From Bacteroidales bacterium (GTDB lineage: Bacteria > Bacteroidota > Bacteroidia > Bacteroidales > UBA932): a stretch of 64,000 nucleotides of DNA. Below, piece after piece: positions 17,504 to 26,592 of this stretch. The first letter of the stretch is position 1. Each line of letters starts with the position of its first letter. Made by a program: the position numbers and the translations under genes. The stretch spans positions 1-64,000 of the forward strand of contig JAJFVD010000015.1 of assembly GCA_021371955.1 (NCBI GenBank), read 5' to 3'. The notes beneath the pieces were generated by a model. The model was not told the DNA's origin. It saw nothing but the letters and a program-made list of their open reading frames with translations, and searched no databases.

Positions 17504-18703
17504 CTACAAAATAAGGTCTCTAATGATCCCGTCCGAGAGAAACAATAATCCGGACGGGATTCTTATTTTATCTCCATCCATAATAAGATTGCCCTTTTTC
17601 AGTTGTACGGCAACCGATTTTTCGAACTCCGAACACATTTCTTCGGAAAAAGCGGCCCTAAGCTCATTCGGGTTAATCCCATCTGCCCTTCTTAGGGATA
17701 GCATTATTGTCTCGTTAAAGTGGTCTTTCTTTTTCAGAATTTCCGAATGGACTACTTTAACTACTGTACCCGATTGTCCGGGAGTCTCATTTGTCACGAC
17801 ATCTCCATGCTCTTTGCCGTCGCCCTGCTGATATGCTCTTAAGTATTTCGTAAGGGATGGTTCGTTCCAGAATCTTTTTACTCCGTCAAACGAGTGGGCC
17901 GATGGCCCAAGCCCAAGATATGGCGTTCTGTTCCAGTATGAACTATTGTGTTTTGCCTCTCTCCCCGGAAGGCAAAAACTTGATATTTCATATTGTTCGT
18001 ATCCGGCGTTTGCCAGTTTTTTCTGAAGAGTTGAATACTGCCTCAGCGAAACTTCGTCGGAGAGAGCATTGTATACCCCCTTTTCGTATTGCCGGCCAAG
18101 TTTGGTTTTTGGCTCTATGCTAAGCTGATAGGATGAAATATGTTCCGGCCGGAGCCCAATTGCCCTGTCAAGATTATAATTCCACTCCTCGTCCGAGAGT
18201 CCGTCAAATCCAAAAATAAGGTCTATGCTGATGTTGTCAAACCCTGCCTCTCTTGCTGTATTAAAGGCTTCGACTGCTTTTGAAGAGTCATGCCTGCGGT
18301 TCATCCATACAAGATGGCTGTCAATAAAAGACTGAACCCCCATGCTAATCCTCGTCACCCCAAGCTCTCTAAGCGAATGCAGGTATGAAGGCGTTACATC
18401 GTCGGGGTTTACCTCCATTGTCACCTCATCAAGAGATTCAATACTCTCTATCGAAAACGTATCCTTCAATTCCCGGAAAACAACAGAAAGCGAACCGGCC
18501 GGCATAAGAGAAGGCGTCCCGCCACCAACATAAAGTGTGGTAACGGGAACGCCCAATTTTTTAAAAAAATCGCTTCTGACTTTTATCTCTCCGCAAAGTG
18601 CATCTGCAAACTGAGATATCTCTCCTGTGCGCTTTGTTGAGTAGAAGTCACAATAGATGCAAAACCGGGCACAAAAGGGAAAGTGAATATAAATTCCTGC
18701 CAA
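17504..18703 (-). CDS. hemW: Radical SAM family haem chaperone HemW
   Basis: A 399-residue protein often misnamed oxygen-independent coproporphyrinogen oxidase. The Fe-S cysteines are Cys11, Cys15 and Cys18 in CARFCIYC. LYVGGGTPSLM, TMEVNPDD and GVTRISMGVQSF are conserved HemN/HemW blocks, followed by a C-terminal HemN_C domain. HemW-type proteins hand haem to respiratory enzymes. The start is TTG at 18703: MAGIYIHFPFC is the exact family N terminus and no ATG is nearby. Confidence 0.92.
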   Translation of the reverse strand: MAGIYIHFPFCARFCIYCDFYSTKRTGEISQFADALCGEIKVRSDFFKKLGVPVTTLYVGGGTPSLMPAGSLSVVFRELKDTFSIESIESLDEVTMEVNPDDVTPSYLHSLRELGVTRISMGVQSFIDSHLVWMNRRHDSSKAVEAFNTAREAGFDNISIDLIFGFDGLSDEEWNYNLDRAIGLRPEHISSYQLSIEPKTKLGRQYEKGVYNALSDEVSLRQYSTLQKKLANAGYEQYEISSFCLPGREAKHNSSYWNRTPYLGLGPSAHSFDGVKRFWNEPSLTKYLRAYQQGDGKEHGDVVTNETPGQSGTVVKVVHSEILKKKDHFNETIMLSLRRADGINPNELRAAFSEEMCSEFEKSVAVQLKKGNLIMDGDKIRIPSGLLFLSDGIIRDLIL

Positions 18704-18718
18704 GTTGTATAAACAGTT

Positions 18719-19585
18719 CTATTTCAATAGCATGTCGGCCGAACCAAGTTTTGATTCTTCGGTATATACGTCAACTGTATAAACTCCTTTTACAAAACTC
18801 TGGCTTCCTCCGAAGAATATGCAGATTTCTATTTCGGAACCCTGATAGTCCACCTCTCTCGATGCTGAATAAATCATCTGCTCCCCGTTTAATGTAAAAA
18901 TCTGCTGCTGTCCGGATGTGAGCAAAATTCCATCTGGACCCTTAACTCTTATGAAAATTCTTCTCGGACCTTTTACTGCAATTGAATTCTCTACAAGACT
19001 GAGGCAGGTACGAAATTTAGAAACCCGGCTGCTTCTGTCGGTATCTTTATTGGAAGAGTTGATAGCTGTGAGCATTACGCCTCTGCCTTTAAGTACAGAT
19101 CCAATCTGAACCTGTTTTGCATATTCGTCGGTAGTCGTTTGAAGTTCAGTTAATTTTGTACGGCTGTCTCTTGCTTCTGTCCTTGCGACAGTGGCATCTT
19201 CCCTAAGCTGTATGTTTAATGTATTAAGCGAATCCAGTTGTTTGATATACCCTCTCATTATACCTCTGAGGGTTCCCAGTTCCTTCTCGTATTCCCGGAT
19301 TTTTGTCCTGTTCTTGACATCTGTCTGCTGTACTCTTTCGATAAGCTGAACAACCTTCTCTCTCTCAACCGAGAGCTGTGCATTGAGCGTATCGTTATTG
19401 GACGAAAGTCCGTCATAGTCCGATTTCAGCTGAAGCATCTGACCGGTCAGCTCTTCCTTCTCAACTTTAAGGCTCCCTATCATTCCGTTTCTGTCTACCC
19501 ATATCCACGCCAGAATGCCTGCCAGCACAACTGCAACGGCAGCCAGTACTATTACAAGGGTCTTCATTTTTTTCTCATTTTCCAT
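18719..19585 (-). CDS. Conserved membrane-anchored coiled-coil protein
   Basis: A 288-residue protein of unknown function. Residues 8-30 form one membrane span, and about 35-165 are a long coiled coil (heptads with VEKEELTGQM, LSSNNDTLNAQLSVEREKVV, LRGIMRGYIKQLDSLN). A C-terminal globular part of about 120 residues is rich in beta strand (KGPRRIFIRVKGPDGILL, YQGSEIEICIFF, VYTVDVYTE). The topology suggests a periplasmic protein tethered to the inner membrane. Proteins of this layout are common in Bacteroidetes and uncharacterised. It is 15 bp upstream of hemW on the same strand. An upstream TATTTTTG box may drive both. Confidence 0.8.
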   Translation of the reverse strand: MENEKKMKTLVIVLAAVAVVLAGILAWIWVDRNGMIGSLKVEKEELTGQMLQLKSDYDGLSSNNDTLNAQLSVEREKVVQLIERVQQTDVKNRTKIREYEKELGTLRGIMRGYIKQLDSLNTLNIQLREDATVARTEARDSRTKLTELQTTTDEYAKQVQIGSVLKGRGVMLTAINSSNKDTDRSSRVSKFRTCLSLVENSIAVKGPRRIFIRVKGPDGILLTSGQQQIFTLNGEQMIYSASREVDYQGSEIEICIFFGGSQSFVKGVYTVDVYTEESKLGSADMLLK

Positions 19586-19640
19586 ACCGTTGAATTTATG
19601 TGTTATTATTAGCTCTAATTACAAAAATAGAAAAATTTGT

Positions 19641-19648
19641 TAGCTTTG
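19641..19648 (+). promoter_or_regulatory. -7 box for the 19680 gene
   Basis: TAGCTTTG fits TAnnTTTG, 31 bp before the ATG at 19680. A divergent TATTTTTG lies nearby on the other strand for the 19585 gene. Confidence 0.4.
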
Positions 19649-19679
19649 CGGCATAAGTTATAAATAAAAGAATTTTATT

Positions 19680-20165
19680 ATGTCAGGATTTAATTTTCAG
19701 AAGTATCTTATCAGAGTTGCAAAGTACATGGTCTATCTGGCAATTATTTTTGTCCTTATAGTTTCAATCTTCTCTCTTACTTCCTCTAACGGATTTAACT
19801 ATGAGAATCTTTTCCGTCCGGGGACAGGAATTCAGATGATAATCTTTTTTGTTGTAATCTCGCTCATTTATCCACTTTTTGGATTTATTAAAAAGCGTGT
19901 TTACCTAAACAAACCGTTCAGCGAAGAACGTGAGAAAATTGTCGAAATATTCACAAACAGCCGTTACAAACAGATTTCCGAAACCGAAACAACTGTAACT
20001 TTCAGGCACACTTCTCCATTTGTACGTGCAATGAGAATGTTTGAAGACGACGTTACCGTAAACTTCTCCGACAACCCTATTATTCTTGAGGGGCAAAGGA
20101 AAGATGTCTATCGTATCGCCCGCACAATTGAGTGGTTCACAAGAGAAAACAACAAGGAAGAGTAA
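19680..20165 (+). CDS. Conserved two-span membrane protein of unknown function
   Basis: A 161-residue protein with two hydrophobic helices (about 14-33 and 50-68) and a soluble C-terminal domain of about 85 residues. The domain starts with a basic segment (IKKRVYLNKPFSEEREKIVEIF) and contains alternating strands (ETETTVTFRHTS, VTVNFSDNPIILEGQ). It resembles uncharacterised proteins common in Bacteroidales. No catalytic motif is apparent. It is a single-gene unit convergent with trmB, with 15 bp between the stops. Confidence 0.8.
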   Translation: MSGFNFQKYLIRVAKYMVYLAIIFVLIVSIFSLTSSNGFNYENLFRPGTGIQMIIFFVVISLIYPLFGFIKKRVYLNKPFSEEREKIVEIFTNSRYKQISETETTVTFRHTSPFVRAMRMFEDDVTVNFSDNPIILEGQRKDVYRIARTIEWFTRENNKEE

Positions 20166-20180
20166 TCAGTAATTATCCCG

Positions 20181-20918
20181 TTATCTTTCGTACCGGTCGT
20201 GATCCCATACCGGTGGTTCAATTGCACCCTGAGACGGCAAACGAAAGCAAAGGTAGGTTATTGGATGCCCTTGTGACAGGAATTGCTCTTCGTAGTGAGT
20301 TTTAATTGAAAGCAGCTCTGCTGTATGAGTGTCAAAATGCTCATTAGCTGCTATTGACTTATATATATCCTTATTCTCGGTTAAGATTTCAAATGAGTTC
20401 CTGCGTACCAGAGCACAACTGTACTCGTGCAGGTACGGACTGTCTGTCTTAAGATGAATGAGCCCGTTGGGCTTTAGAAACTTTCTATATCTGTCAAGAA
20501 AAACAGGAGCCGTTAGTCTCTTGTTATCCCTGCGGATTTGAGGATCGGCAAATGTTATCCATATTTCGGAAACCTCGCCGGAGCCGAAAAGCCACTCGAT
20601 AAATTCAATCCTTGTTCTTACGAATGCCACATTCTTCAAACCCTCTTCAACTGCAGTTTTTGCCCCTCTCCATAGCCTTGCGCCTTTAATGTCGAGTCCC
20701 AAAAAATTTGTATCAGGAAATTTCCTGGCCAGTTCAACAGCATATTCTCCCCTTCCGCATCCAAGCTCAAGAACAATTGGGTTGTCATTTCCAAAATAAT
20801 CGCTGTTCCACTTCCCCTTCATTATATAGTCTTTTCTGAAGACCTCCTCAAAATCCGGTTGAAACAGGCAGCTGAAATTTTTATTTTCTTCGAATCTTTT
20901 AAGCTTATCTTTTCCCAT
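20181..20918 (-). CDS. trmB: tRNA (guanine-N7-)-methyltransferase
   Basis: A 245-residue SAM enzyme that forms m7G46 in tRNA. VLELGCGRGEYAVELA binds SAM, LGLDIKGARLWRG follows, and ITFADPQIRRDNKRL is the Bacteroidetes version of the usual FPDPWPKxRH segment. HLKTDSPYLHEY is also typical. Its start overlaps the gldH stop by 14 bp. In many Bacteroidetes a penicillin-binding protein gene follows gldH instead. Confidence 0.93.
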   Translation of the reverse strand: MGKDKLKRFEENKNFSCLFQPDFEEVFRKDYIMKGKWNSDYFGNDNPIVLELGCGRGEYAVELARKFPDTNFLGLDIKGARLWRGAKTAVEEGLKNVAFVRTRIEFIEWLFGSGEVSEIWITFADPQIRRDNKRLTAPVFLDRYRKFLKPNGLIHLKTDSPYLHEYSCALVRRNSFEILTENKDIYKSIAANEHFDTHTAELLSIKTHYEEQFLSQGHPITYLCFRLPSQGAIEPPVWDHDRYER

Positions 20919-21375
20919 TAGAATCTTTCAATATAAAACTTATCTCCCCAATCCCTTTTATTTCGCTATTTGAAGCATTCCCCACAAGGACAAACCAATT
21001 TCCGCTTCGTGGAAAAGTCACCTTGTTTCTGTATTTCCATTTGTAGTCCTTCCACATTCCCGATCTCTGATAATTTTTGGACGGGTCCGTCTTAAATTCC
21101 AGACTATCTCTGTACTTGTGTCCATCGGGAGAAAACAATGTAATGCAGAGAGGAAGTGCCTGCCCTTCGAAATCATGAGAAAACCGCATAAATACATCTA
21201 TGTCATATAGCTGTAAAGTATCGTCAATCTTAAACCGGTATTCCAGTTTATCGGTGACAGACAGAACATTGTCCTCAATTTTGGCTGAGTATGTCTCGAA
21301 TTGTTCCTGCCTCCCGCAGGAAAATAAAAAAAGAGAAAACAGAAGAAGCAGTTTAGTTTTGCTTTTGATTGCCAT
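20905..21375 (-). CDS. gldH: GldH-like gliding-motility-associated lipoprotein
   Basis: A 156-residue lipoprotein with signal MAIKSKTKLLLLFSLFLFSC and acylation at Cys20. The mature region is beta-rich with YRFKIDDTLQLYDIDVFMRFSHDF and a C-terminal KGIGEISFILK strand like the GI-x-IGL end of GldH. The primary evidence for the name is position: it follows holB and ricT, as gldH does across Bacteroidetes. In non-gliding species the protein persists with unknown role. ATG 21375 was chosen; an upstream ATG at 21384 is possible. The gene overlaps the end of ricT by 23 bp. Confidence 0.62.
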   Translation of the reverse strand: MAIKSKTKLLLLFSLFLFSCGRQEQFETYSAKIEDNVLSVTDKLEYRFKIDDTLQLYDIDVFMRFSHDFEGQALPLCITLFSPDGHKYRDSLEFKTDPSKNYQRSGMWKDYKWKYRNKVTFPRSGNWFVLVGNASNSEIKGIGEISFILKDSNGKR

Positions 21376-22534
21376 TGTTGCCATTTCCGTTTTTGACAAT
21401 TTTTTGCGGTTTTTTTGGACCCTTGTGTTTATTGTTGGGAACCCTGCTTTTTTCGTCAAACCTTGAAATGCTGTCGTCGCCCACCGATGTAACAAATTCC
21501 GGAGATTTGTCCTTTGCTGTTGGAAGCAGGCTCTCTACTTTAATCCCTTTCGAATTAAGTTTGAGAATCTCTCTGACCTTATCGGCCGGAACCGGGAACA
21601 TGTTTGCCATGCTGTTCTGCTCATACGAGAACCACATCACACCCCTTAGAATATCTGTCTTTATCAGAAAAACAGGTCCGTCTATTGTTTCGAGCGGTTC
21701 CCTGACAAAAGGAATCTTTGACTGAGCATCTATATAAGTTGCTGCTTCATAATTGATACAACACTTAAGCTTGCTGCACTGGCCTGCAAGTTTTTGCGGA
21801 TTAAGCGACAAATCCTGACTGCGGGCAGCCTGAGTTGTAATTGACTGAAAGGTTGACATGTACCTCGAACAGCAAAGTTCCTGGCCACAAACACCAACTC
21901 CTCCTATAAGGCCGGCTTCCTGTCTCGCCCCAATCTGGCGCATCTCAATCCGGATTTTAAACTCTTCTGCAAATAACCGGATCAGTTGCCTGAAGTCCAC
22001 TCTCTCGTCTGCAATGTAATAAAAGATGGCTTTTGTTCCGTCTCCCTGAAATTCCACATCGCCAATCTTCATGTTAAGGTTCAAAGACAAAGCTACCTGC
22101 CTTGCACGAATCATTGTCTTATGCTCCCTTGCAATGGCTTCCTGCCACCGCTCAATATCAAGTGACCTTGCTTTGCGGTATATTTTCTTAAACTCGTAAG
22201 TTGCCGGTTCTACATCGTTCCTTTTAAGCTGATGACGGATAATTGGCCCGTTTGCAGTAACTATTCCTACATCGTGCCCGTTTGCAGCCTCAACCACCAC
22301 AAGATCTCCAACCACCAGCAATACACCCGATTCGTTTCGGAAATATAGTTTTCTTGTATTTTTAAACCTTACCTCAAAGAGATTTTTCGTCTCTTCGTCC
22401 GGAATTCCTTCAAGCCAGTCATAAACAGTAAGTTTGCAACATCCGTTTTTGAACTTGCAGGTTAGTTCGCCGTCGTCGGCTCTTAAAGTAGAGCAGCCGC
22501 GTGAACAATCATATTTAATATTTTGTGTATCCAT
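21353..22534 (-). CDS. PSP1/RicT (YaaT)-family protein with Fe-S cysteines
   Basis: A 393-residue cytosolic protein. The PSP1 core spans about 60-270. The C-terminal cysteines C216, C221, C222, C253, C258 and C259 (GGVGVCGQELCCSRY and AGQCSKLKCC) match those that bind an Fe-S cluster in the Bacillus Ric complex. An extra N-terminal Cys group (C10, C14, C26, C32, C33) is not part of the basic PSP1 fold and could bind a second metal. The tail is Lys/Asn/Gly-rich and disordered. It sits between holB and gldH, a conserved neighbourhood. Function in Bacteroidetes is not established. Confidence 0.88.
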   Translation of the reverse strand: MDTQNIKYDCSRGCSTLRADDGELTCKFKNGCCKLTVYDWLEGIPDEETKNLFEVRFKNTRKLYFRNESGVLLVVGDLVVVEAANGHDVGIVTANGPIIRHQLKRNDVEPATYEFKKIYRKARSLDIERWQEAIAREHKTMIRARQVALSLNLNMKIGDVEFQGDGTKAIFYYIADERVDFRQLIRLFAEEFKIRIEMRQIGARQEAGLIGGVGVCGQELCCSRYMSTFQSITTQAARSQDLSLNPQKLAGQCSKLKCCINYEAATYIDAQSKIPFVREPLETIDGPVFLIKTDILRGVMWFSYEQNSMANMFPVPADKVREILKLNSKGIKVESLLPTAKDKSPEFVTSVGDDSISRFDEKSRVPNNKHKGPKKPQKIVKNGNGNNGNQKQN

Positions 22535-22539
22535 AATTT

Positions 22540-23661
22540 TTACAAAGATAGAAAAAAGCGGTTACTTAGGTCGGCAAAGATATACTTGGAGTTTACGCTC
22601 CTCTCTATATCAGTTATCGCCTTGTTCACCACATCAAAACCCTTCTCATAAAAAGCCGGTTTAATTCTTTTTGACCACCCGGCAAAAAGCGTCCTTTGAG
22701 ATTCCGGTATATAGGAAAGCTCTTCGGAACCAAGGCTCAGGATATATGTTCTTCTTATATATTCTATAAGCTTGTAGCAAAAGTCGCGCTGCTTCTCTCT
22801 GGTGAGCAGGGCCACCTCTTCCCATACGGAAATTACATTCATAAGCTCTCTGGAAAGGCATCCGTTTATTAGATCTGCTATGAGGTTGTCAAACGCAGAT
22901 GTTTCCTGAGATTCGGAAATGGCTCTTCTTGCACGGCTCAGGCTTCCTCCCGAAATCTTTGCCCACAGGGTGGCATCGGCCTCAGAAATACCAAATTCAA
23001 TCATAAGTCTTTCCGAGAGAAGGCGCCGGTCTATTGGGGAAAGCTTTATTATTCGGCATCTTGACAGGATAGTGGGGAGAATGCGATCCACGGACTGGCT
23101 TATAAGAAAGAGATAAGTATCTTTTGGCGGTTCTTCCAGCAATTTGAGAAGTTTGTTGGATGCCTCCTGATTCATTCTCTCGGCAAGCCAAATGACCATA
23201 TATTTGTTTCCCCCTTCAAAAGCAGTCATACTAAGCTTACGGAATATAAGAGAGGCTTCGGCAACACCAATATTTCCCAGCTTGTTTTCCGCTCCCATTT
23301 CGTCATAGAGTTCCTGTTCTCCCATATACGGATTGGCTCGAACCACTTTGCGCCAGGAGTCTATAAAATTGTCACTCACCGGTTTGCTTGTGATTTTTTT
23401 TGTCGTACTCACAGGGAATGCAAAATGGAGGTCGGGGTGTATTAGTTTTTCAAACTTATTGCAACTGGGACAACTTCCGCAGGAGTCTGTTTCAGTTCTG
23501 TTGGGGCATGAGAGATACTGGGCAAATGCAAGCGACAAAGGGAGTGCACCATATCCAGGCTCCTCGCCAAAAAGGATAGCATGCGGAACTCTGCCGTCCT
23601 TTCCGAGTTTTATCAACTGCCTTTTTGTGTCATTATGCCCTACAACCGAAGAGAACTGCAT
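22540..23661 (-). CDS. holB: DNA polymerase III delta-prime subunit
   Basis: A 373-residue clamp-loader subunit of the AAA+ fold. The P-loop position reads GEEPGYGALPLS, which lacks the GKT and fits the ATPase-inactive delta-prime subunit. Zinc cysteines C52, C61, C64 and C67 are present. KLLKLLEEPPKDTYLFLIS and ILPTILSRCRI (SRC motif) are conserved. It follows the U32 gene by 11 bp and precedes ricT by 5 bp. Confidence 0.92.
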   Translation of the reverse strand: MQFSSVVGHNDTKRQLIKLGKDGRVPHAILFGEEPGYGALPLSLAFAQYLSCPNRTETDSCGSCPSCNKFEKLIHPDLHFAFPVSTTKKITSKPVSDNFIDSWRKVVRANPYMGEQELYDEMGAENKLGNIGVAEASLIFRKLSMTAFEGGNKYMVIWLAERMNQEASNKLLKLLEEPPKDTYLFLISQSVDRILPTILSRCRIIKLSPIDRRLLSERLMIEFGISEADATLWAKISGGSLSRARRAISESQETSAFDNLIADLINGCLSRELMNVISVWEEVALLTREKQRDFCYKLIEYIRRTYILSLGSEELSYIPESQRTLFAGWSKRIKPAFYEKGFDVVNKAITDIERSVNSKYIFADLSNRFFLSL

Positions 23662-23672
23662 ATTTTATAAAT

Positions 23673-25523
23673 TTAACCAAAGATAACCATTTCACAGTTT
23701 TTACAATCAAATCCCAGACGAAACTCTCTGCCACCGTTTGTAAGATAAAGCGGCTCATTTAGCCCTTTTCCCCCGCCCTCTCTGGGGCAAAGGCCAAGTT
23801 CATATTTAATGCAATATTTGCAGCGCATAAGCTCCGCTTCTGCCGGAGGGGCAATCTCAAATGCCGGTTTAGAAGAGGCCGCTCCAAGTTCTTTGTACAA
23901 CTCTTCCGAAAGCCTGTTTGATATGTTTGCCCTGTAGTCTGCCGGTTTTCCTTCAAGAGGATGCCGGTTTGCAAATATTGACAACGACTCTTTAGATTTC
24001 TTTACGCCGGATATTATTTCCTGTTTACCTCTTTTTTCATTAAGCAACATTGCCAGAGTGCGTCTCATCTCGTTTAGCAGGGAGAGCGGATAGAATGGAA
24101 TCTCTTCTCCCTCTATGTCTGTCAGCTTAAAAATATATATATCCGATCTTTTGCTAAGTTGATTTCTGATATTTTTTTCTGCAAGTTCCCTGTTTTTTGC
24201 AGTTTCATGCCTTTCATCTGTTTGAAATAAAACCTCAGTCCCGTCTTCACATATTCCTGTCAGCCGGGTAATTCCTTCCCTGCAGGAAAATTTAAGCGTG
24301 ACTTCGATGAGCCTTTTTGGCATATTATACTCAAGTTCCCTTTCAAAGTTATGGTCATAGTTGCGGTAAACTTTTGTACCGGGAATGATTTCCGGCTGGT
24401 CGTTAATTACTACAACACCCGGCTCGGTAACATTTGCCCTTGCTCCTTCAACTTCTCCTTCCGGCGTAATAAAACACAGGCCGTCTCCGTTTTCTATCCG
24501 CAAGTGAGATTCGTATTTTATGCGGAGTTTGCCACCTTTCTCCTTTACAATTGAGCTTACCTTTCCAACATATTCTCCCACTGCTTTTGCCGCCTCTTTG
24601 CTCTGCCATTCCCCTCTTTCCCCGTTTATAAACAGATGGGTGTATCCGCGGTTAAAGGTCTTCTCCGGCCTTGGAGTGAACCCCCCGAATAACCTGCCGG
24701 AAGAGGAGGGGCGGTAGCCACCGTCTTTTTCTGTGAAATTGTCAATAAGCGACCTGTAGAATCTTACTACATTTTTTATATATGAAATATTTTTGAGCCG
24801 CCCCTCCACCTTAAAGGACGATATCCCTGCGTTTGCAAGCTGTGGAATAAAATCGCCAAGGTTGAGATCGCGAAGCGAAAGCAAGGCCTTGTCTCTGAGC
24901 AGTATTTTCCCGGAACTGTCTTTCAGGTCGTATTTAGACCTGCATGCCTGAACACACGCGCCTCTGTTTGCACTTCTCCCGGCAACCTTTTCGCTCATGT
25001 AGCACTGCCCGCTGTATGATACGCAAAGGGCTCCGTGAATAAAGCTCTCCAGTTCAACTGTTGTGGCTTTGCGAATTTCTGCTATTTGCTCAAGAGACAG
25101 TTCTCTTGCCAGAATGAGACGTTCAAACCCGAGTGATTCGAGAAACATTGCCTGCTCTGCTGTTCTGATATTGGTTTGGGTAGATGCAAAGAGTGGCAAT
25201 GGGGGTAATCCTGCCTTAAGAAGGCCAAGATCCTGGATAATGAGGGCAGAGCATCCGGCATCGTATGCCTGATGTGCAAGCTTCACTGCCTTTTCTATTT
25301 CATTATCATACAGAATCGTATTGATTACCATGTACACCTTCGCTCCGAATTTGCGGCCATAGGCTGCAAGTTGGGCTACATCGGAAACAGAGTTGCCTGC
25401 TGCTTCCCTTGCCCCAAAAGAAGGGCCTGCAATATAGAGAGAATCGGCACCGCAATCAATTGCTGCAATGCCGATATCCCTGTTTTTGGCCGGAGCCAGA
25501 AGTTCTAATTCTCTTAGTTGCAC
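23673..25523 (-). CDS. Peptidase U32 family protein, RlhA-like
   Basis: A 616-residue protein. The N-terminal barrel has ELLAPAKNRDIGIAAIDCGADSLYIAG, FASTQTNIRT and ELESFIHGALCVSYSGQC. Cys167, Cys174, Cys190 and Cys194 are the four cysteines typical of the U32 Fe-S site. The middle and C-terminal parts form the DUF3656-type extension. Relatives such as RlhA and TrhP hydroxylate rRNA or tRNA bases rather than cleave protein, so the peptidase label is historical. Extra cysteines near the C terminus (CKYCIKYELGLCP, CKNC) may bind another metal. The start is GTG at 25523, overlapping the TPR gene by 10 bp. Confidence 0.88.
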   Translation of the reverse strand: MQLRELELLAPAKNRDIGIAAIDCGADSLYIAGPSFGAREAAGNSVSDVAQLAAYGRKFGAKVYMVINTILYDNEIEKAVKLAHQAYDAGCSALIIQDLGLLKAGLPPLPLFASTQTNIRTAEQAMFLESLGFERLILARELSLEQIAEIRKATTVELESFIHGALCVSYSGQCYMSEKVAGRSANRGACVQACRSKYDLKDSSGKILLRDKALLSLRDLNLGDFIPQLANAGISSFKVEGRLKNISYIKNVVRFYRSLIDNFTEKDGGYRPSSSGRLFGGFTPRPEKTFNRGYTHLFINGERGEWQSKEAAKAVGEYVGKVSSIVKEKGGKLRIKYESHLRIENGDGLCFITPEGEVEGARANVTEPGVVVINDQPEIIPGTKVYRNYDHNFERELEYNMPKRLIEVTLKFSCREGITRLTGICEDGTEVLFQTDERHETAKNRELAEKNIRNQLSKRSDIYIFKLTDIEGEEIPFYPLSLLNEMRRTLAMLLNEKRGKQEIISGVKKSKESLSIFANRHPLEGKPADYRANISNRLSEELYKELGAASSKPAFEIAPPAEAELMRCKYCIKYELGLCPREGGGKGLNEPLYLTNGGREFRLGFDCKNCEMVIFG

Positions 25524-26464
25524 TTAAGCTGGGTTTTCACCTTGTACTCAGCAGCAGCCTTGTATGTTGCATCGTTGAGCAGCTGCTTGTAGTATCCGCA
25601 TGCTTTGGCATTGTTTCCTTTGCCTTCGTATGCTGTTGCTAAATTGTAAAGAGTACTGCTCTTGTCTTTTGCGTTTGTATCTTCGGCATAGTAGCTTTCC
25701 AGAGCAGCTATCGCCTTGTCAAATTTCTTCAGCTGAACTGCAGAAAGTCCGATAAGCTTTTTAGCCTGACCCGACTCAAGATAGGTATTTGATTTTTCTG
25801 CTGATTCAAGAACTGCGGCCCAGTTTTTAACCTTAAGCGCAGCTGCTGATTTTTTAAGATAAAGGGTTGAAAGTTGCTTTGAAGCATCGTCTTTTTGTCC
25901 GAGCGTAATTGCTTTTTCAAAAGCAGCTACTGCTCCGGCCTCATTATCCAGACGCGCCTCCGACATACCTATTCTCAAATATGCCATCCCGTTGGCAGGG
26001 TCTGCAGCAACAACCTTATTGTACTCAGCAATTGCCTCAGCATATTTACCTTCGTTTAAAAGATTATTTCCATCGGCCATAAGTACCTGAGGAAGAAGTT
26101 CGGTAGCCTCTTTTACAACATCTGTCGCAGAATAGGCGGTACCTGTTTCAATAGCTTTCTTAATCTGAAGAACGGCATTGTCAATATCATTTGCCGATGC
26201 AAACTGCTTTCCGTAGCGAAGGTGAATCTGCGGAATAATCGCTTTTGTTTCTGCAAGCATAGTTGCTCCCTGTTCGCCCAAACCCTCAAGCATTTTAAGC
26301 GCTTTGTTAAAAGATTCGATTGCAACCGGATAATTGCTCTCGTTTAGTGCAGCTCCACCGGCATTGAATGCATCGGTAGCGGCAGTTAGGTCCTGCCCGT
26401 AAACTGTACCCATCGAGAGGATTGAAAGTACACAAATAGCTAAAAATGTCCTGAATTGTTTCAT
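25514..26464 (-). CDS. Secreted tetratricopeptide repeat protein
   Basis: A 316-residue exported protein with signal MKQFRTFLAICVLSILSMG cut near YGQ. The mature part is Ala-rich and made of about six TPR units (NLLNEGKYAEAIAEYNKVVAADP, AYLRIGMSEARLDNEAGAVAAFEKAI). TPRs hold protein partners, probably in the periplasm or at the outer membrane. No enzymatic motif. It is the first gene of a long minus-strand run with U32, holB, ricT, gldH and trmB. Confidence 0.87.
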   Translation of the reverse strand: MKQFRTFLAICVLSILSMGTVYGQDLTAATDAFNAGGAALNESNYPVAIESFNKALKMLEGLGEQGATMLAETKAIIPQIHLRYGKQFASANDIDNAVLQIKKAIETGTAYSATDVVKEATELLPQVLMADGNNLLNEGKYAEAIAEYNKVVAADPANGMAYLRIGMSEARLDNEAGAVAAFEKAITLGQKDDASKQLSTLYLKKSAAALKVKNWAAVLESAEKSNTYLESGQAKKLIGLSAVQLKKFDKAIAALESYYAEDTNAKDKSSTLYNLATAYEGKGNNAKACGYYKQLLNDATYKAAAEYKVKTQLKCN

Positions 26465-26553
26465 TTTATATAAATATTATGTATTAATTGACTTTTTTTA
26501 ACCCCGCGGTCTTTGCAAAAATAAAAAAAAGTAAATTATCATGCAAATTTGGC

Positions 26554-26561
26554 TACTTTTG
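26554..26561 (+). promoter_or_regulatory. -7 box for the first M16 protease gene
   Basis: TACTTTTG fits TAnnTTTG, 31 bp before the ATG at 26593. Confidence 0.45.
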
Positions 26562-26592
26562 TTATAGGTAATAACAAAACTGAATAAAAAGC

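Noticed and set aside
22540-23661. Loss of ATP binding in HolB as a mutation
   Set aside because: A degenerate P-loop is normal for the delta-prime subunit.
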